From Folioceros fuciformis (taxonomy: Eukaryota; Anthocerotophyta; Anthocerotopsida; Anthocerotales), in contig JBNGIO010005428.1 of the NCBI GenBank assembly GCA_049999805.1, forward strand, positions 36,479-93,858: a DNA stretch of 57,380 nt, written 5' to 3'. The translations under genes were made by a program, and so were the position numbers. The notes beneath the pieces were generated by a model, which saw only the letters and a program-made list of their open reading frames with translations, was not told the DNA's origin and searched no databases. Positions 21,912 through 32,631 of this stretch are shown piece by piece; the stretch's first letter is position 1; every line of letters starts with the position of its first letter.

Positions 21912-22064
21912 TTTATCTTGCACCTAGGGTCTAGGGTCCTTATGGTCAATTTATCTTGCACCTAGGGTCTAGGGTCCTTTTGATCAACTTACCTTACATT
22001 TAGTGTCTAAGGTTTTTGTGATCAACTTACCACGCATCTAGGGTATAGGGTCCTTGCCATCAAT
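21912..22064. repeat. 38-bp degenerate tandem repeat with telomere-like core
   Basis: TTATCTTGCACCTAGGGTCT begins near 21913 and again near 21951, followed by two more diverged copies (CATTTAGTGTCTAAGGTT and CATCTAGGGTATAGGGTC). Each unit carries two TCTAGGG-like motifs, close to the plant telomere unit TTTAGGG. Confidence 0.75.
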
Positions 22065-22220
22065 AAGGCATAGAGCTACATCAGTGTTTGTCTTCACTAC
22101 AGTCAAACCTATTTATGAAATGCTTTAGGAGCATTCAAACTCTTCAAACCACGATAACCATGATTTGCAAAGTAGAACCCCTTCTTCATAAGGAAAAGCA
22201 ACACAAGCTACCTATACCCA

Positions 22221-22241
22221 TAAACCCTAAACCCTAAACCC
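22221..22241. repeat. Interstitial telomere-type repeat
   Basis: Three tandem copies of the plant telomere unit (TAAACCC) in AT-rich intergenic DNA. Short interstitial telobox runs are common in plants, so this is not a chromosome end. Confidence 0.8.
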
Positions 22242-23590
22242 ATACCAACCTAAGCAATCCATTGCTAAAATGAAGATAGTTAGAAATTGATTCACTCTTG
22301 CAACTACATTCTACTATGGAACATCTCTATTTTTGAGACCTCCCTAAACTTACCTCTAGGACTAAGCATCCTTACACCAATTGATTAAGTGTCCATGAGG
22401 CAACCTCTACATTTGCTACACATTAATGCATGCTTACCACCAACTTCTCTAGCTCTCCCTAGTGCATACCAACCTTCACGAAGACTATCATTTCCCATCA
22501 TAAACCCCCTCCCCCCTCACTCCCTCCAATGTTGTTGTCCCCGCTGATGTCTAATATCCAAGATACATATGTCTTGGCTTCACCACCCTCTTAGCTCCTC
22601 TTGTTCATCGTGTTCTTCACGATTATCATCCAACACAATATGGTCTCTCATTCCACTTCCCAAGTTGGGACAAGACCGGTGGTAGAGGAGGGGAGCAAGG
22701 CAAGAGGAAGATCGGGCAGAGAAGGAGAATCGGTAGGCATATGTCTTGTCAAAAAAAAAAAAAAAACACCAAGTCTTGCCCTTGGCGCGGGGATGTTTAA
22801 ACATTTTATCGTCTATAACTGTGCTATGATGAGCAAGTAGATGTAGAATCTGTCCCTTGGCTTGTTGATTGATTAGGTTAGAATGCATAGGTGTAAGACA
22901 AATCTAAGGTAGAAATGTAGCTATAGGGCTGATGCCTCTCGAGTACTCATGTAGCAACACCAAAGATGTTGAACTTTGGTTGTTTTGGTAAAGTTGTTGT
23001 ACCTACGATTTTGGTAGAGAGTCCACAAATGCAAAAGCTGCTATTTTCATTTCATTGCCCTAATACTTTTCAATCGTTAGATTGTAAGCCTTGTTTCATG
23101 AATTTGTCGTGAGACATAAGATCATCACATTGGAGCATGAGAAAGCCATGTCTAATGAGATTGTGGAGGCATAAGATCATTATGATGGAGCAAGATTCTT
23201 GTATGCTATGCTGAATTTTAGAAAGATGTGTGCGTGTGCACAAGAGAAACAAGTTAAAAAACAAGTAAAAACCCTAGAGAAAAAGTTTCTTTCGACCCAT
23301 TGGTCCACAAGTTATCAAGATGGTGTTGGCAGAAAAGAAAAATAGGTCCAATAGTGAGTAGATACTAGAGCATACTCTAAAGTGAAACAATGAAACAATC
23401 AATATTATCTCATCATGATAACATATTACAATATCCGTTCCACCTACCTACAGACACACCATTCCACGTACAAACGCACTCTAGGAGTTATTTCAAGATA
23501 GGCAGCATACTTTGCGTTCCTTTATTTTGTGAGTTATTTTTCTTTCCTTTCTCTCGTCAAAACTTCATCGGCAAAGCAAAGACGAAGACG

Positions 23591-23663
23591 TAGCCCCAGC
23601 GAGGATCGAACTCGCGACCTTCTGCGTGTAAAGCAGACGTGATAACCACTACACCATAGAACT
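23591..23663 (-). tRNA. tRNA-Val (anticodon UAC)
   Basis: Read on the minus strand, 73 nt fold as a cloverleaf. The acceptor stem is AGTTCTA with TGGGGCT (seven pairs, three of them G-U), then a D arm with GTAGTGGTTATCAC. The anticodon stem is TCTGC/GCAGA with loop TTTACAC (anticodon TAC), and the T arm is GCGAG-TTCGATC-CTCGC with the B-box GGTTCGATCC-like motif. The discriminator base is A and CCA is not encoded, as in eukaryotic nuclear tRNAs. It has no intron. The D and anticodon arms contain the A-box and the T arm the B-box for RNA polymerase III; I did not find a strong T-run terminator immediately after it. Confidence 0.93.
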
Positions 23664-24071
23664 GCTGGTAATACTACTAGTTAGAAATACACCTAATAAA
23701 AAACAAAGGTCATCTGTACGTTTCGTTTTAGCAGCGCGAGCTCGCGATACAGCTATGCTTTTTTTACTCCACCTGGCACAAGCTAAAACAAAAAGGACAA
23801 GCGGGAGGATTGGTAGGAGAGTGGTGGTGCAAAGCCAGGTCGTTTTTCCACGGGCCTGATGATGCTTCTGCCGTCCGGTCAATCTGCCAGCATTGTGAGC
23901 TGGTGGTGCGGCCTGCCTTAGCCCGGCCTGGGCTACCTGAGCTGTGGCGGAACCTGCAGGCCTCGTGGGGATTGCTTGCAGACATGACACATTTTGCTGC
24001 ACCATTCCGCTCAGCTTACTTGTGATCAGGGGGAAGAGGAGACCGGAAGAGAGCGAGACGTCGAGGAGGGG
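23664..24071. other. Intergenic between tRNA-Val and LSM1
   Basis: No coding region is supported. It holds the upstream flank of the tRNA and the probable promoter and 5' UTR of LSM1. Confidence 0.4.
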
Positions 24072-25015
24072 ATGTCTTGGTCCGGGCCTGATAACTTCCC
24101 TGCCACTACTCTCGCGAATAATCTCGACAGTATGTCCCCCGCACCTTAGGGTTTCCAATTAATGCATGTGCACGGATTTCTTCCTCTGCCCCGCCCTGCT
24201 CAGCACCCTTGGACTGTTGTCAGACCGTTCTTGGTTTAACCCTAACTTTTGTCCTCCACCTCGCTGTCTGCCCCTTTGAATCACGCCCATGCCGTGTGAG
24301 CAAAATTTTTTGCTTGAGTTTGCTTGCGTTTAGGATTGCACTCCTTCATGCACAAATACTTTGCCTTTGACTCTCCATCTGATTATTGTGTGCAGAGAAG
24401 CTTTTAGTAATACTTCGGGATGGAAGGAAGCTCATTGGAACACTTCGATCCTTTGATCAATTCGGTAGGCTTCGTTGGTTTCCCTGCCTTCAGTCGTAGG
24501 TTGTCCTGGTAGCTGAATAAAAGTGGGAGGTCTCACACACTCTTGTGGCGAGCGCAGCAAATGTCGTCTTGGAGGGCACCGTTGAGAGGATCATTGTGGG
24601 GGATCTCTTCTGTGATTTGCAACTCGGGCTTTACATCATCCGGGGGGAAAACGTTGTGCTGATTGGGGAATTGGTATGCCCGAGGTTCTCAGTCTGTTTT
24701 GTGGCTTGGATCCCCTGCGTGGCGTGCTTCGCTGTATGGTTGACGGTGCGGTCAGGAGTTTACACAGTGGCTTGTCTCGTTCAGGATCCACGAACCAGTG
24801 AGCTACCTCCCCACATGGTGAACGTGTCACCGACAGAGATAAGAAGGGTACGAATTATCCTTCTCTCGGTTCAATACTACGATTTTTGTTGCCCTTCCTT
24901 TCCTGTTCTGCTCATGTGAGTTACCATGTGTGAATAGGCTCTCAAAGCTGAGAAGGATGCGACTGAGTTGAAAGGTTCTATGAGGAAGCGGATGGAGTTT
25001 CTTGACCTTGACTAA
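24072..25015 (+). CDS. LSM1: Sm-like protein LSM1, 5 exons
   Basis: Five exons (24072-24129, 24396-24464, 24558-24673, 24785-24847, 24938-25015) join in phase to a 127-residue protein. The Sm1 motif (KKLLVILRDGRKLIGTLRSF) and Sm2 motif (GLYIIRGENVVLIGEL) are complete, followed by LPPHMVNVSP and the C-terminal helix ending MRKRMEFLDLD, as in Arabidopsis LSM1A/B. LSM1 is the defining subunit of the cytoplasmic LSM1-7 ring, which binds oligoadenylated mRNA 3' ends with PAT1 and promotes decapping and 5'-3' decay in P-bodies. The first exon is short (MSWSGPDNFPATTLANNLD) and its phase-1 junction restores the Lys-Lys of the family. All introns are GT-AG. Confidence 0.95.
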
Positions 25016-26407
25016 GAAGTCATACCAACAGCACTCCTTACCTGGCTGGAGCTTGTCAATATTTCCTGATTTTGAATTACTGTACGTAGATGCGATGTGC
25101 CATACAGACAGCCATATTTATCCGAGCGCATGTCAGCTATGGCGAATTTTTTATGCCGGCTGGCCCGCACATTTTATCGCGGATTGCGTTTTTATGCCTT
25201 CTCGGGAAGATGGAGGGAGGAGGTCGGTTACACTAATTCTTTTCTGTAGAGTAAGTAGCAGCACGAATATGTGATACTTTCTTATGTACTGTGCGCCAAA
25301 GAACTGTGATTACTCCTACAAGGTCTTTGTTTACTGTTACGACTTCGTTTTCCGAGCTTGCAGCTTGTTTTTGTGACGAGCGTTGTCTCCTCCCTCTCTC
25401 TCTTCGTGGTGCTACTTGTTTCCTAACAGCGTCCATTTGAATTGAAGTACCGCGGAAATTGATGTTTGAAAGGGAAATGACCCTTACGTGGGCTTCCCCG
25501 TGTAGGAATCCGCCCGAGAAACAGCAATCTGTTTACACCATCCGAGTTATAGAATGCTCACACAAATATAATCAGCAATGGACTCCTAGAAATTAGGGAA
25601 TGCTACGCCAGGACGCTCAAGACAGCGCAATCAGCCCAAAAGTAGCTAAGACTCGTACCATGCAATGGTAATGGTATGCTTGCAATGAAGGAAGCATCTT
25701 TAGAAGTAAGGAAGCATATTTAGAAGTAAGGTTAGTATATGTCTTCTTAACCCTAAATCCTAAACCCTAAACCCTTTTAAATTCTTAAATTCAATTTTCA
25801 GCACTTTGGCTCACATTGAAGAATGCTCAATTCGGATTTTAGCAATAGGTTGATAGGGAATGCTCAACAAACCAATTGTGCACTTCCTGTATAGTTGTTG
25901 TTCTGGTGCCATAATATATATGACATACAAATAATACTAAGCTAGAATGTGTACACATAAAATATATAACCAAGTAAATTAATATACATAAAATATAATA
26001 TTTAAAATATATACCAACCTTAGAATGCTTGCTTTAAAAAGATTTTGACTTCTGATTCGGACAGCCCAAGCAAACGCTACACCTTTATGTACTCTGTGCA
26101 CGAGTCCACGGAATAATCTTTACCATGACGTTCCTCAAATCGGCCAATTTGGTGGACTGGAAGTTCCATGTGCTATGAAGAATTGGGTTTGTGCATATTT
26201 TTTTCTGGAAATGCGTTTCCAAGTTGAAGTTGTAGAGGCACACGATCGACCGGCAAGGTGCAAGTCTAAATAGCAAGTCCTAGCCTTGGGACAAAGTCGG
26301 ACTTGTGCAACCTGAGTGCGGACTCCTTGCAGATTTCCTCCGCCGAATGTGTGGTAGGTCTTTGCTGCCTCAGAATGTGACGACTGTTCACGGTGGTTTG
26401 CTCGACG
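25016..26407. other. Intergenic with AT-rich core
   Basis: No coding region supported. The sequence turns AT-rich at about 25650-26040 and contains a short telomere-type run (25750-25773). The last few hundred bases probably contain the 5' UTR and promoter of the CstF-50 gene. Confidence 0.45.
25750..25773. repeat. Interstitial telomere-type repeat
   Basis: Tandem CCCTAAA-type units (AACCCTAAATCC then TAAACCCTAAACCC) inside AT-rich sequence; the second such run in the window. Confidence 0.75.
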
Positions 26408-29296
26408 ATGAGTCCCGTGGATATTCAGCAAGAAGGTGTGCTCCAGCGCTATGTTATGGCTCTCATCGTTGCGCATCTGCGGGACAATAATCTGTCACAG
26501 GTTTGGGCCTTTCTTGTCTTACTCATCTAGCAGGCTATACCTCTTGCGTCGTTGGGATTTCCCCTGGACACCCAGACAAGCATGCTTGTCATGGATTGTG
26601 TTGGATTTGCAGCCAGCTACAGCCGTGTCAAATGCAACCATGACGCCATTGACGGTTGACGTTCCCTCTAATAAGCTTGTGGACTTAGTGCGCAAGGTAT
26701 ACATGGCGCCCCTTTAAGCTCACACAAGGCTGCACATGCTTATCTGCTGTTCAGAGATTTCAAGCTGCCGTTTAGTAATCGACTTTTGCAACTGGACCAG
26801 CAGGGAATTGCACTAGAGCGAGATGAAGCGACGGGAGTAGCCACCGTCAATACACGTGATTCTGCATCGATTCAGGGCGGTGGGGCTACATCTGCTGGCT
26901 ATGGGCCTCTGCCCAAACTTCCTGTCACGCCCTTGGACTTCAGGTGGTTACATTACACGTTGACGAGAATGCTGAGCGGCTATCGAAGATAGCCAAAATC
27001 TTCGCCATTGTTTTCTCAGAACAAATTGCCGGACGGTCAGTTCTTTCGTCATGAACTGAGTCTCAAAGTGGCGTTCCCATCCCCATGTTTCTGGTTCATA
27101 TGCAGCTCAGCTCAAGACAAGAAAGGGACTCCGAAGAAGTTTCCTAAGCACGAGTCAAGACATGTTTCTGAGCACAAGGTACATTGTCCTCCTTGAAGGT
27201 CACATACGGTTCCATTGCAGCTTGATTTACAGTGATTTCAAGATTTTCGTGAATACGACTTCCACCAGATGTACCGGACAAAGACTAAGGGGTTTTTGGT
27301 CCTTTACTGGCTCTTTCATTGCAGAATATGGCAAGGTGTGCCCGATACAGTCCTGATGGCCGTTTGGTTGCAACAGGAAGTGCAGACACGTCAATCAAAC
27401 TGTTTGAGGTCGTTCCCTTGATTGATGTACACTTAGTTTTGTTCAATGAATGCACTCAAACCCTCCAAGCTGTAATTTTTTTCCCCTTGAGCGTGTGCCC
27501 TGAAAGGGTGGCATTCTGGTACCGCATCTGTACGCCATCATGTCTGTCGTCTGACACAATGCCCTCTGGAGTTTTCAGGTTGACAAGGTGCGGCAGATGA
27601 TGACACCTGATGCAGCGTCGAGAGATACACTTGTTCGCCCCGTCATTAGGACTTTCTATGACCATTTACAGGTTAGGACCCCAGCTGTGTTGACCAGATA
27701 CAGGAAACAGCTTGTCTCAGCATACTCGTAGTGTTCGGACGTGGTTCTCTTGGCATTTGATATTCTCTGGTGCGTATGTGATGGTGCAGCCGATCTACGA
27801 CTTGGATTTTCATCCTCAGTCTGCTGTTTTAGTTTCTGGAGCCAGAGATCGCTCCATAAAGTAAGCCCCACAACTTCTGGTGGTTGTCAGAGGTTCCAAC
27901 TTGTTGATCTCTTGTTCATTCTACTTTCGGACACAGATTTTTTGACTTCTCCAAAACATCGGCACGGAGAGCTTTCCGAGTTATCCAGGTTGGATACTTG
28001 TGGTCTTTACACAAACCAGCTGGACTACAATTTTAAAGCCTTTCTGATGCTGGCTGTCTCTTGAGCTTACCCCCTGTTAGAATCTGAGTATCTGGGATAT
28101 GTGTGGCAACAGCACTCTGCCAAGCAGCCACAAGTCATGTCAATTGCTGAGGAGAGTTGATGTCTGACTCAGGATACACACAACGTTCGGTCAGTTGCAT
28201 TTCATCCTGGTGGGGACTACCTTCTCGCAGGTAGGTGTGCACATGCCTCTAGTACGTGGAGGCTGCTATTCAGTGTCTCTCGAGTTGAATTTCAAATACT
28301 TATCTCGAGTTGAAGTTCAAATACTTATCGGAGGCATATCAAATGGCCTTTGCAGGCACTGATCATCCTGTTCCCCATCTGTATGATGTGAACACCTTCA
28401 AGTGCTACCTATCCGCAGCACTGCAGGAAGGCCATGTGGGCGGGGCGATTAACCAGGTGAGGGAGCGTCAGGAGAGAGCTGCTGTCAGTAGAAGTTGTCC
28501 ATTGCGTGCTGATCTGTGAGACCTGCATGTGGTACATCAGGTGAGGTATGCACCGAATGGTGCATTGTATGTGACAGCAAGCAAAGATGGGGGTGTGCGT
28601 ATCTGGGATGGAGTAAGTGCACGTTGTGTACGAGCCATCAATGCTCATGGTTCTGCAGAGGCCACTAGTGCAAGTTTTACAAAAGACCAACGGTGTGTGC
28701 TATGATCTCTTGACTTGATCTCTATACCAGGAGGTTTAACCTGTTATGTATTACTGTACAATGTTCTTCATTGTGAATTTGCTGTTATATTTCTTTCACA
28801 GCTACGTTCTCACATGTGGGAAGGATTCAAGTGTGAAGATCTGGGAGGTGGGCAGTGGCCGACAGATGAGGCAGTACAGCGGGGCCCAGCATTCTGAGAC
28901 ACGGTGTCAGGTTTGGAGGCCCTGATGCGTGATTGTCATAATGTTGTGTTTGCTATTCTAGCGATTTCAAACGCCGGTCTTGCAGGCTGTCTTCAATCAC
29001 ACGGAACAAGCAGTGCTGTGTATTGATGAAAAGAAAAATGAGGTAGGATTTTTGTTCTCGTGGAACGACGCAGGCTGTTAAGCTTTTCCTTGCATCGGGA
29101 AGGACAAGTGAAAGTTGCTATGCCCACATCCCTTATGCAGGTGGTGGTGTGGGATTCGTTGACGGGGGATGTGGTGTACCGCTACTTAAGCAACCATGTA
29201 GGGGCTCCCAGATGGTTGGAGCATTCTCCTAGTGAAGCCGCATTTGTGACTTGCGGGACCGATCGGTCTGTAAGATTCTGGCGAGATTCCTTTTGA
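26408..29296 (+). CDS. CstF50: Cleavage stimulation factor 50 kDa subunit (WD40), 14 exons
   Basis: Fourteen GT-AG exons join to about 440 residues matching plant CstF-50. The N-terminal dimerisation region is QRYVMALIVAHLRDNNLSQ with MTPLTVDVPSNKLVDLV, then the linker KFPKHESRHVSEHK. WD40 repeats follow: CARYSPDGRLVATGSADTSI, IYDLDFHPQSAVLVSGARD, VRSVAFHPGGDYLLAGTDH, VRYAPNGALYVTASKDGGVR, YVLTCGKDSSVKIWEV, VVVWDSLTGDVVYRY, and the C-terminal FVTCGTDRSVRFW. CstF-50 is part of the nuclear CstF complex that recognises the U/GU-rich element downstream of the poly(A) site and stimulates pre-mRNA 3' end cleavage. Exon 1 is 26408-26500. The stop at 29294-29296 lies only 86 bp from the stop of the convergent TENA gene, so their 3' UTRs must overlap or be very short. 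Confidence 0.95.
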
Positions 29297-29382
29297 GGAT
29301 GACAGCAAATTCCAACTTAGATACACAATTCCGACTTGGAGAGGGAACGGCTTCCATGGGTACACAAGTGGTAAAGCAAGGG

Positions 29383-30259
29383 TCACTCGCTGTCCTCCTG
29401 GCTCATGCTCCAGAAGGTCACCTCCTGAGTCACAATCTGAACAAAGATGTCCTCAGCTTTCCTCTTGATATGGGGCCTGGCATGCTCCAGGGCCCTGTCA
29501 ACCAAGAATTGAAGCGAGTCGACATAAGTCTTGAACTCATGGCTACCCCAGCGTTCGCAAGCAGACGCCATGTCACTACGAATGTCTGCACCGGGTTGGA
29601 GGCAAGCTTGGAAGCTCTCACTGTAGACCACCTCGATAGCCCACAACGCAACCAGTGCAAGCTCGTAGTCGACACTGTCCTTGCTCAGGTCCTCGAGCAG
29701 CCTGGGCAGGGAACAATGAAATTAGTAAAGAAATCCGATTTCCCAAATTGTACACCCAGGATTCACAATAAAGATATCGAGTGGCTCACGCAATGTACTC
29801 CTCCGTGAACGCTAAAGGAGCAACGCTGTGCAGGTCTATACTCCACTTTTCGGCTTCCTGCCGAAACCACTCAATCTCGGCGGCCAGAACTGCCAGGCCG
29901 TTCAGAATTACATCCAGGTTGTACTCTGTTCCATTTTTCGGCGTCTTGAGGAGCACGCTCGCCACGAAACGCGTGAAAGCTCGGATAAACAGATAGTCCT
30001 GCGCCTGTTATCGGAGGGGCACCGTGCGGTGAAATGAAATCGTCGTGTCTAAGACCACAAAAACCGACTCCTGAGCCACACGCACAGTGAATGAACAAGG
30101 AAGGAGGAGTTATGCACCAACCAGCCATCGCGTGAAAGAGCTGGTGCTGACAGAGCCGTCCCGGATACTCTGGACGAAGGGATGACGAATGGCAAATTTG
30201 TACAGATCGGCATGGTTGCTGATGAAACCCGAGGTCACAGACTGGTGAGCATCAGCCAT
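29383..30259 (-). CDS. TENA-E type aminopyrimidine aminohydrolase
   Basis: Three exons (30259-30122, 30004-29790, 29701-29383) join in phase to 223 residues that follow Arabidopsis TENA_E (At3g16990): ADLYKFAIRHPFVQSIRDGS, TRWLAQDYLFIRAF, AAEIEWFRQEAEKW, LWAIEVVYSESFQAC, CERWGSHEFKTYVDSL and a final VTFWSMS helix. TENA/THI-4 proteins salvage thiamin by removing amino groups from degraded pyrimidine moieties. In the plant TENA_E branch the catalytic Cys of bacterial TenA is replaced by Glu, and the family acts on formylaminopyrimidine and aminopyrimidine. The length matches the family. The start (MADAHQSV) is the first in-frame ATG before the conserved block. It is divergent from the Asterix gene and convergent with CstF-50. 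Confidence 0.93.
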
Positions 30260-30645
30260 CTCACTTTCCAGCCGACACCTGGAGGAACGAAGGCACTGCG
30301 TATGGAGGCACTACGTGTTGAGGCACTGCGTGTTGAGAGGTACTTTGTATTGAGGCATTGCGTACGGGGACATATGTGTGTAGAAGAGTTTCTTCTAGAG
30401 TCTAGAAGCAAACCCACGTGCAATAATGCAGTCGTGATAAAATCGTGTTGGAAATACGCAGACTGTCGTATTTTCCTTCTTGTGAACCCACCACAAGACT
30501 TAACTAGACGACAGACCTACATTATTTCAGTGGCAGGACGAGGTTCGACGAAGTCGGGGACCGAGGGCCCGATCGAAATCGTGTGGCCAGAACCAGTCTG
30601 CTGATTAGGCGGAAGCTTGGAATCTGGTTCTGCTCGGCTTTGGAG
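30260..30645. promoter_or_regulatory. Shared divergent promoter region (TENA-E / Asterix)
   Basis: Only 386 bp separate the divergent start codons of TENA-E (-) and the Asterix gene (+), so both 5' UTRs and promoters must lie here. A 15-bp minisatellite sits at its TENA side. I see no clear TATA box. Confidence 0.5.
30292..30366. repeat. 15-bp minisatellite in the divergent promoter
   Basis: Five imperfect 15-17-bp units of the form GGCACTGCGTGTTGA run from 30292 to 30366, immediately upstream of the TENA-E start codon. Confidence 0.8.
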
Positions 30646-30957
30646 ATGGCATCCCAGTCGGATCCGAGGTTGCCGTCGGCCGCGAGACCGTACAACCCGC
30701 CTCCTGTGGCTGCGCAGGATCTGCCGCCTGATTACTCTAGCCTGCTCGCTATTCTGCTGGGGATTGTCGGTGTCATGTTCCGCTACAAGGCAGCGTCTCT
30801 GCTGGCCCTGGTCGCCTGTGTGCACGCGCTGGCCAACATGAAGAACGCGGAGAATGATCTGAAGCAGATCGTCATGGCTGCCACCTTCGCTCTCATGGGA
30901 TTGCTCACAACCTACTTCGGACCGGGCCCTAGAGGAAGTGTGGCGCCCAGTAGCTAG
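30646..30957 (+). CDS. Asterix/WDR83OS-like protein (UPF0139), PAT complex subunit
   Basis: A single exon of 103 codons. The sequence has the whole family pattern: PSAARPYNPP, AAQDLPPDYSSLLAILLG, GVMFRYKAASLLAL, HALANMKNAENDLKQIVMA, LMGLLTTYFGPGP. Three hydrophobic segments lie near residues 31-47, 50-65 and 76-92. In animals Asterix (WDR83OS) pairs with CCDC47 in the ER PAT complex, an intramembrane chaperone for multi-spanning proteins; plants have close homologues of about the same length. The ATG at 30646 gives the family's short N-terminus. It is the living copy of a duplicated pair; the other copy (about 33127-33399) is dead. Confidence 0.92.
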   Translation: MASQSDPRLPSAARPYNPPPVAAQDLPPDYSSLLAILLGIVGVMFRYKAASLLALVACVHALANMKNAENDLKQIVMAATFALMGLLTTYFGPGPRGSVAPSS

Positions 30958-31407
30958 TTTGCATTCGGTAGGGGTAGTTTTTGGTGGCGATGGTCTTGGC
31001 GGGTGAGCTGCATCTGCTTGAGCAAGAGCTTGACAGGCGCAGGAGCTTTTGGGTCATCGTGGAGAGCCTCCATTCATTTGGATGCATCTGTTTTGCGAAC
31101 CGACAAACGAGCTGACTCACGTCATCTTGCCATATCCGCTGGATTGGTAGCGGCTGACAGAAGTGTCGTAGAGTCCTTTCGGGACGACATTTCAGGGTTT
31201 CGGCATCTGTCACTTGGAACTTGTTACCATGTGCGCCGATTGTTCTAAGACAGTCAAGGGTTTCAGCATCTGTCCCTTGGATCTTGCAACCTCGTGCACT
31301 GTTTGTTTGTAGGATGTGCTTTTCCACGCTTGCGCACACATATGTGGACCGTGAGGCTTAAGTAAACAGTCAAGCCTTGCTTCGAACCAAGCTTGGTTTA
31401 GGAGGTG

Positions 31408-32631
31408 ATGGCTTTGAAGGCAGGATGGGGATCAGGGATAGGTATAGCTGCTGGGACTGTCTGTTTAGACTCAGCTTACTTGTACTGGGGTTTGCGTCGT
31501 CGTCCTTCCGGGTTTCCTCGTCTAATCGCATCAGCTCCCGTGTTGATGAGTTATGTTGTCCTGCCTCTCATCTTCGACAGGTCTACCCATATGCTTGGAG
31601 TGAGTGTGTACTTTTGTTTTTTCACCTGGCTTGCTTCGTTCAAAGTACTCTTGTTGTGCTGGGACAAAGGCCCAGGCACTGAGACTTGGGTTAGCGAAAC
31701 CTATGTCCGGTTCACGATAGTAATGCACTTACCCGTTCACATCCGTCGTAAGGCAAGAGTGCTGAAACACCAGAGACTTTCAAATTCGTCATGGTGGGGG
31801 AAATTGACGACGTATGAGACAGGCCCATACATGGCTTTGCGATGTTTCATCAAGATGCTGCTGCTGGGATTGACTACCAGAGTTTTTGTTTTCCGGCCTT
31901 TCCTCCCGCTGGCTGTGTTAGCATTTGCGAACACTGTGATCATGTACTTGTTTGTGACAGCATTGTTAGAGGGCTTGGCAGTACCAGCTGCTGTTTTTTG
32001 CGGGGTGGAACTTGAGCCACACTTCAACAACCCTTTTGCAGCTTCGTCTTTGGAAGACTTCTGGGCCCGGAGATGGAATCTTGTTGTCAGTGCCCTGTTA
32101 AGGGAAGTTGTGTACGAGCCTACACTGGTCTTCCTGACTCCCCGAGGTGGGTTATTAGACAACCCAAGAACGCGTTCTGGGTTTACAGCGCAGGAGGCCA
32201 ACGCGCCTGATCTCCGGCGGAAAGGGCGGCAGGGTCGGGATGGTTCCAACAGCAATGTGTCGGTGGGGATAAAAGCTTTGCAGGAACCGTTACTTCCTAC
32301 CCAAGCCGCCCGCTTCTGCGCTATGGTTCTCACATTCGTTGTGTCTGGGATTATGCATGAGTTATGTGTCTACTACATGTCTGGTTACGTCTCAGGGGAG
32401 ATGGCAGCCTTCTTCATCCTTCACGGGGTAGCCACTGGTCTGCAGGTAGCGTGGAAGCCTTACATGAGGAGGACAGTCAGGATTCCTCACTGGCTCTCTA
32501 TTCTACTCACTCTCGGGTTCTCTTTGACTTTGGCTATGTGGTTGTTCTACCCGCCTTTAATGGCCACGAACGCTGATGTTCAAGTGTTATCAGAGATGAT
32601 GGCCTTCTTGAAATGGCTCAAAATTCAATGA
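31408..32631 (+). CDS. MBOAT wax synthase (long-chain-alcohol O-fatty-acyltransferase), copy 1
   Basis: An intronless 407-codon frame with eight or so hydrophobic segments. Family markers are VLPLIFDR, SFKVLLLCWDKGPG, the block CGVELEPHFNNPFAASSLED followed by FWARRWNLVVS (compare plant wax synthase [23 protein letters not shown]), and the membrane-bound O-acyltransferase His at about residue 317 in SGIMHELCVYYMS, then FFILHGVATGLQVA. The enzyme esterifies fatty alcohols with acyl-CoA in the ER. The Met at 31408 is preferred over the upstream GTG. It is a close paralogue of the gene at 33860, in the same orientation. Confidence 0.92.
   Translation: MALKAGWGSGIGIAAGTVCLDSAYLYWGLRRRPSGFPRLIASAPVLMSYVVLPLIFDRSTHMLGVSVYFCFFTWLASFKVLLLCWDKGPGTETWVSETYVRFTIVMHLPVHIRRKARVLKHQRLSNSSWWGKLTTYETGPYMALRCFIKMLLLGLTTRVFVFRPFLPLAVLAFANTVIMYLFVTALLEGLAVPAAVFCGVELEPHFNNPFAASSLEDFWARRWNLVVSALLREVVYEPTLVFLTPRGGLLDNPRTRSGFTAQEANAPDLRRKGRQGRDGSNSNVSVGIKALQEPLLPTQAARFCAMVLTFVVSGIMHELCVYYMSGYVSGEMAAFFILHGVATGLQVAWKPYMRRTVRIPHWLSILLTLGFSLTLAMWLFYPPLMATNADVQVLSEMMAFLKWLKIQ

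Larger units (their letters stand above)
21260..23590. other. AT-rich gene-poor island
   Basis: No protein-coding region is supported. It contains a 38-bp degenerate tandem repeat (21912-22064), a telomere-type repeat (22221-22241), a 15-base A-tract near 22750 and long AT-rich sequence. Base composition differs from the genes on both sides, consistent with decayed repeats. Confidence 0.5.

Noticed and set aside
22221-25773. Telomere repeats as evidence of a chromosome end
   Set aside because: Only two short runs inside gene-bearing DNA with genes on both sides.
31737-32333. 198-codon minus-strand frame inside MBOAT copy 1, repeated in copy 2 (34153-34656)
   Set aside because: Its recurrence only reflects the sense-strand duplication; the sense frame carries the MBOAT motifs.
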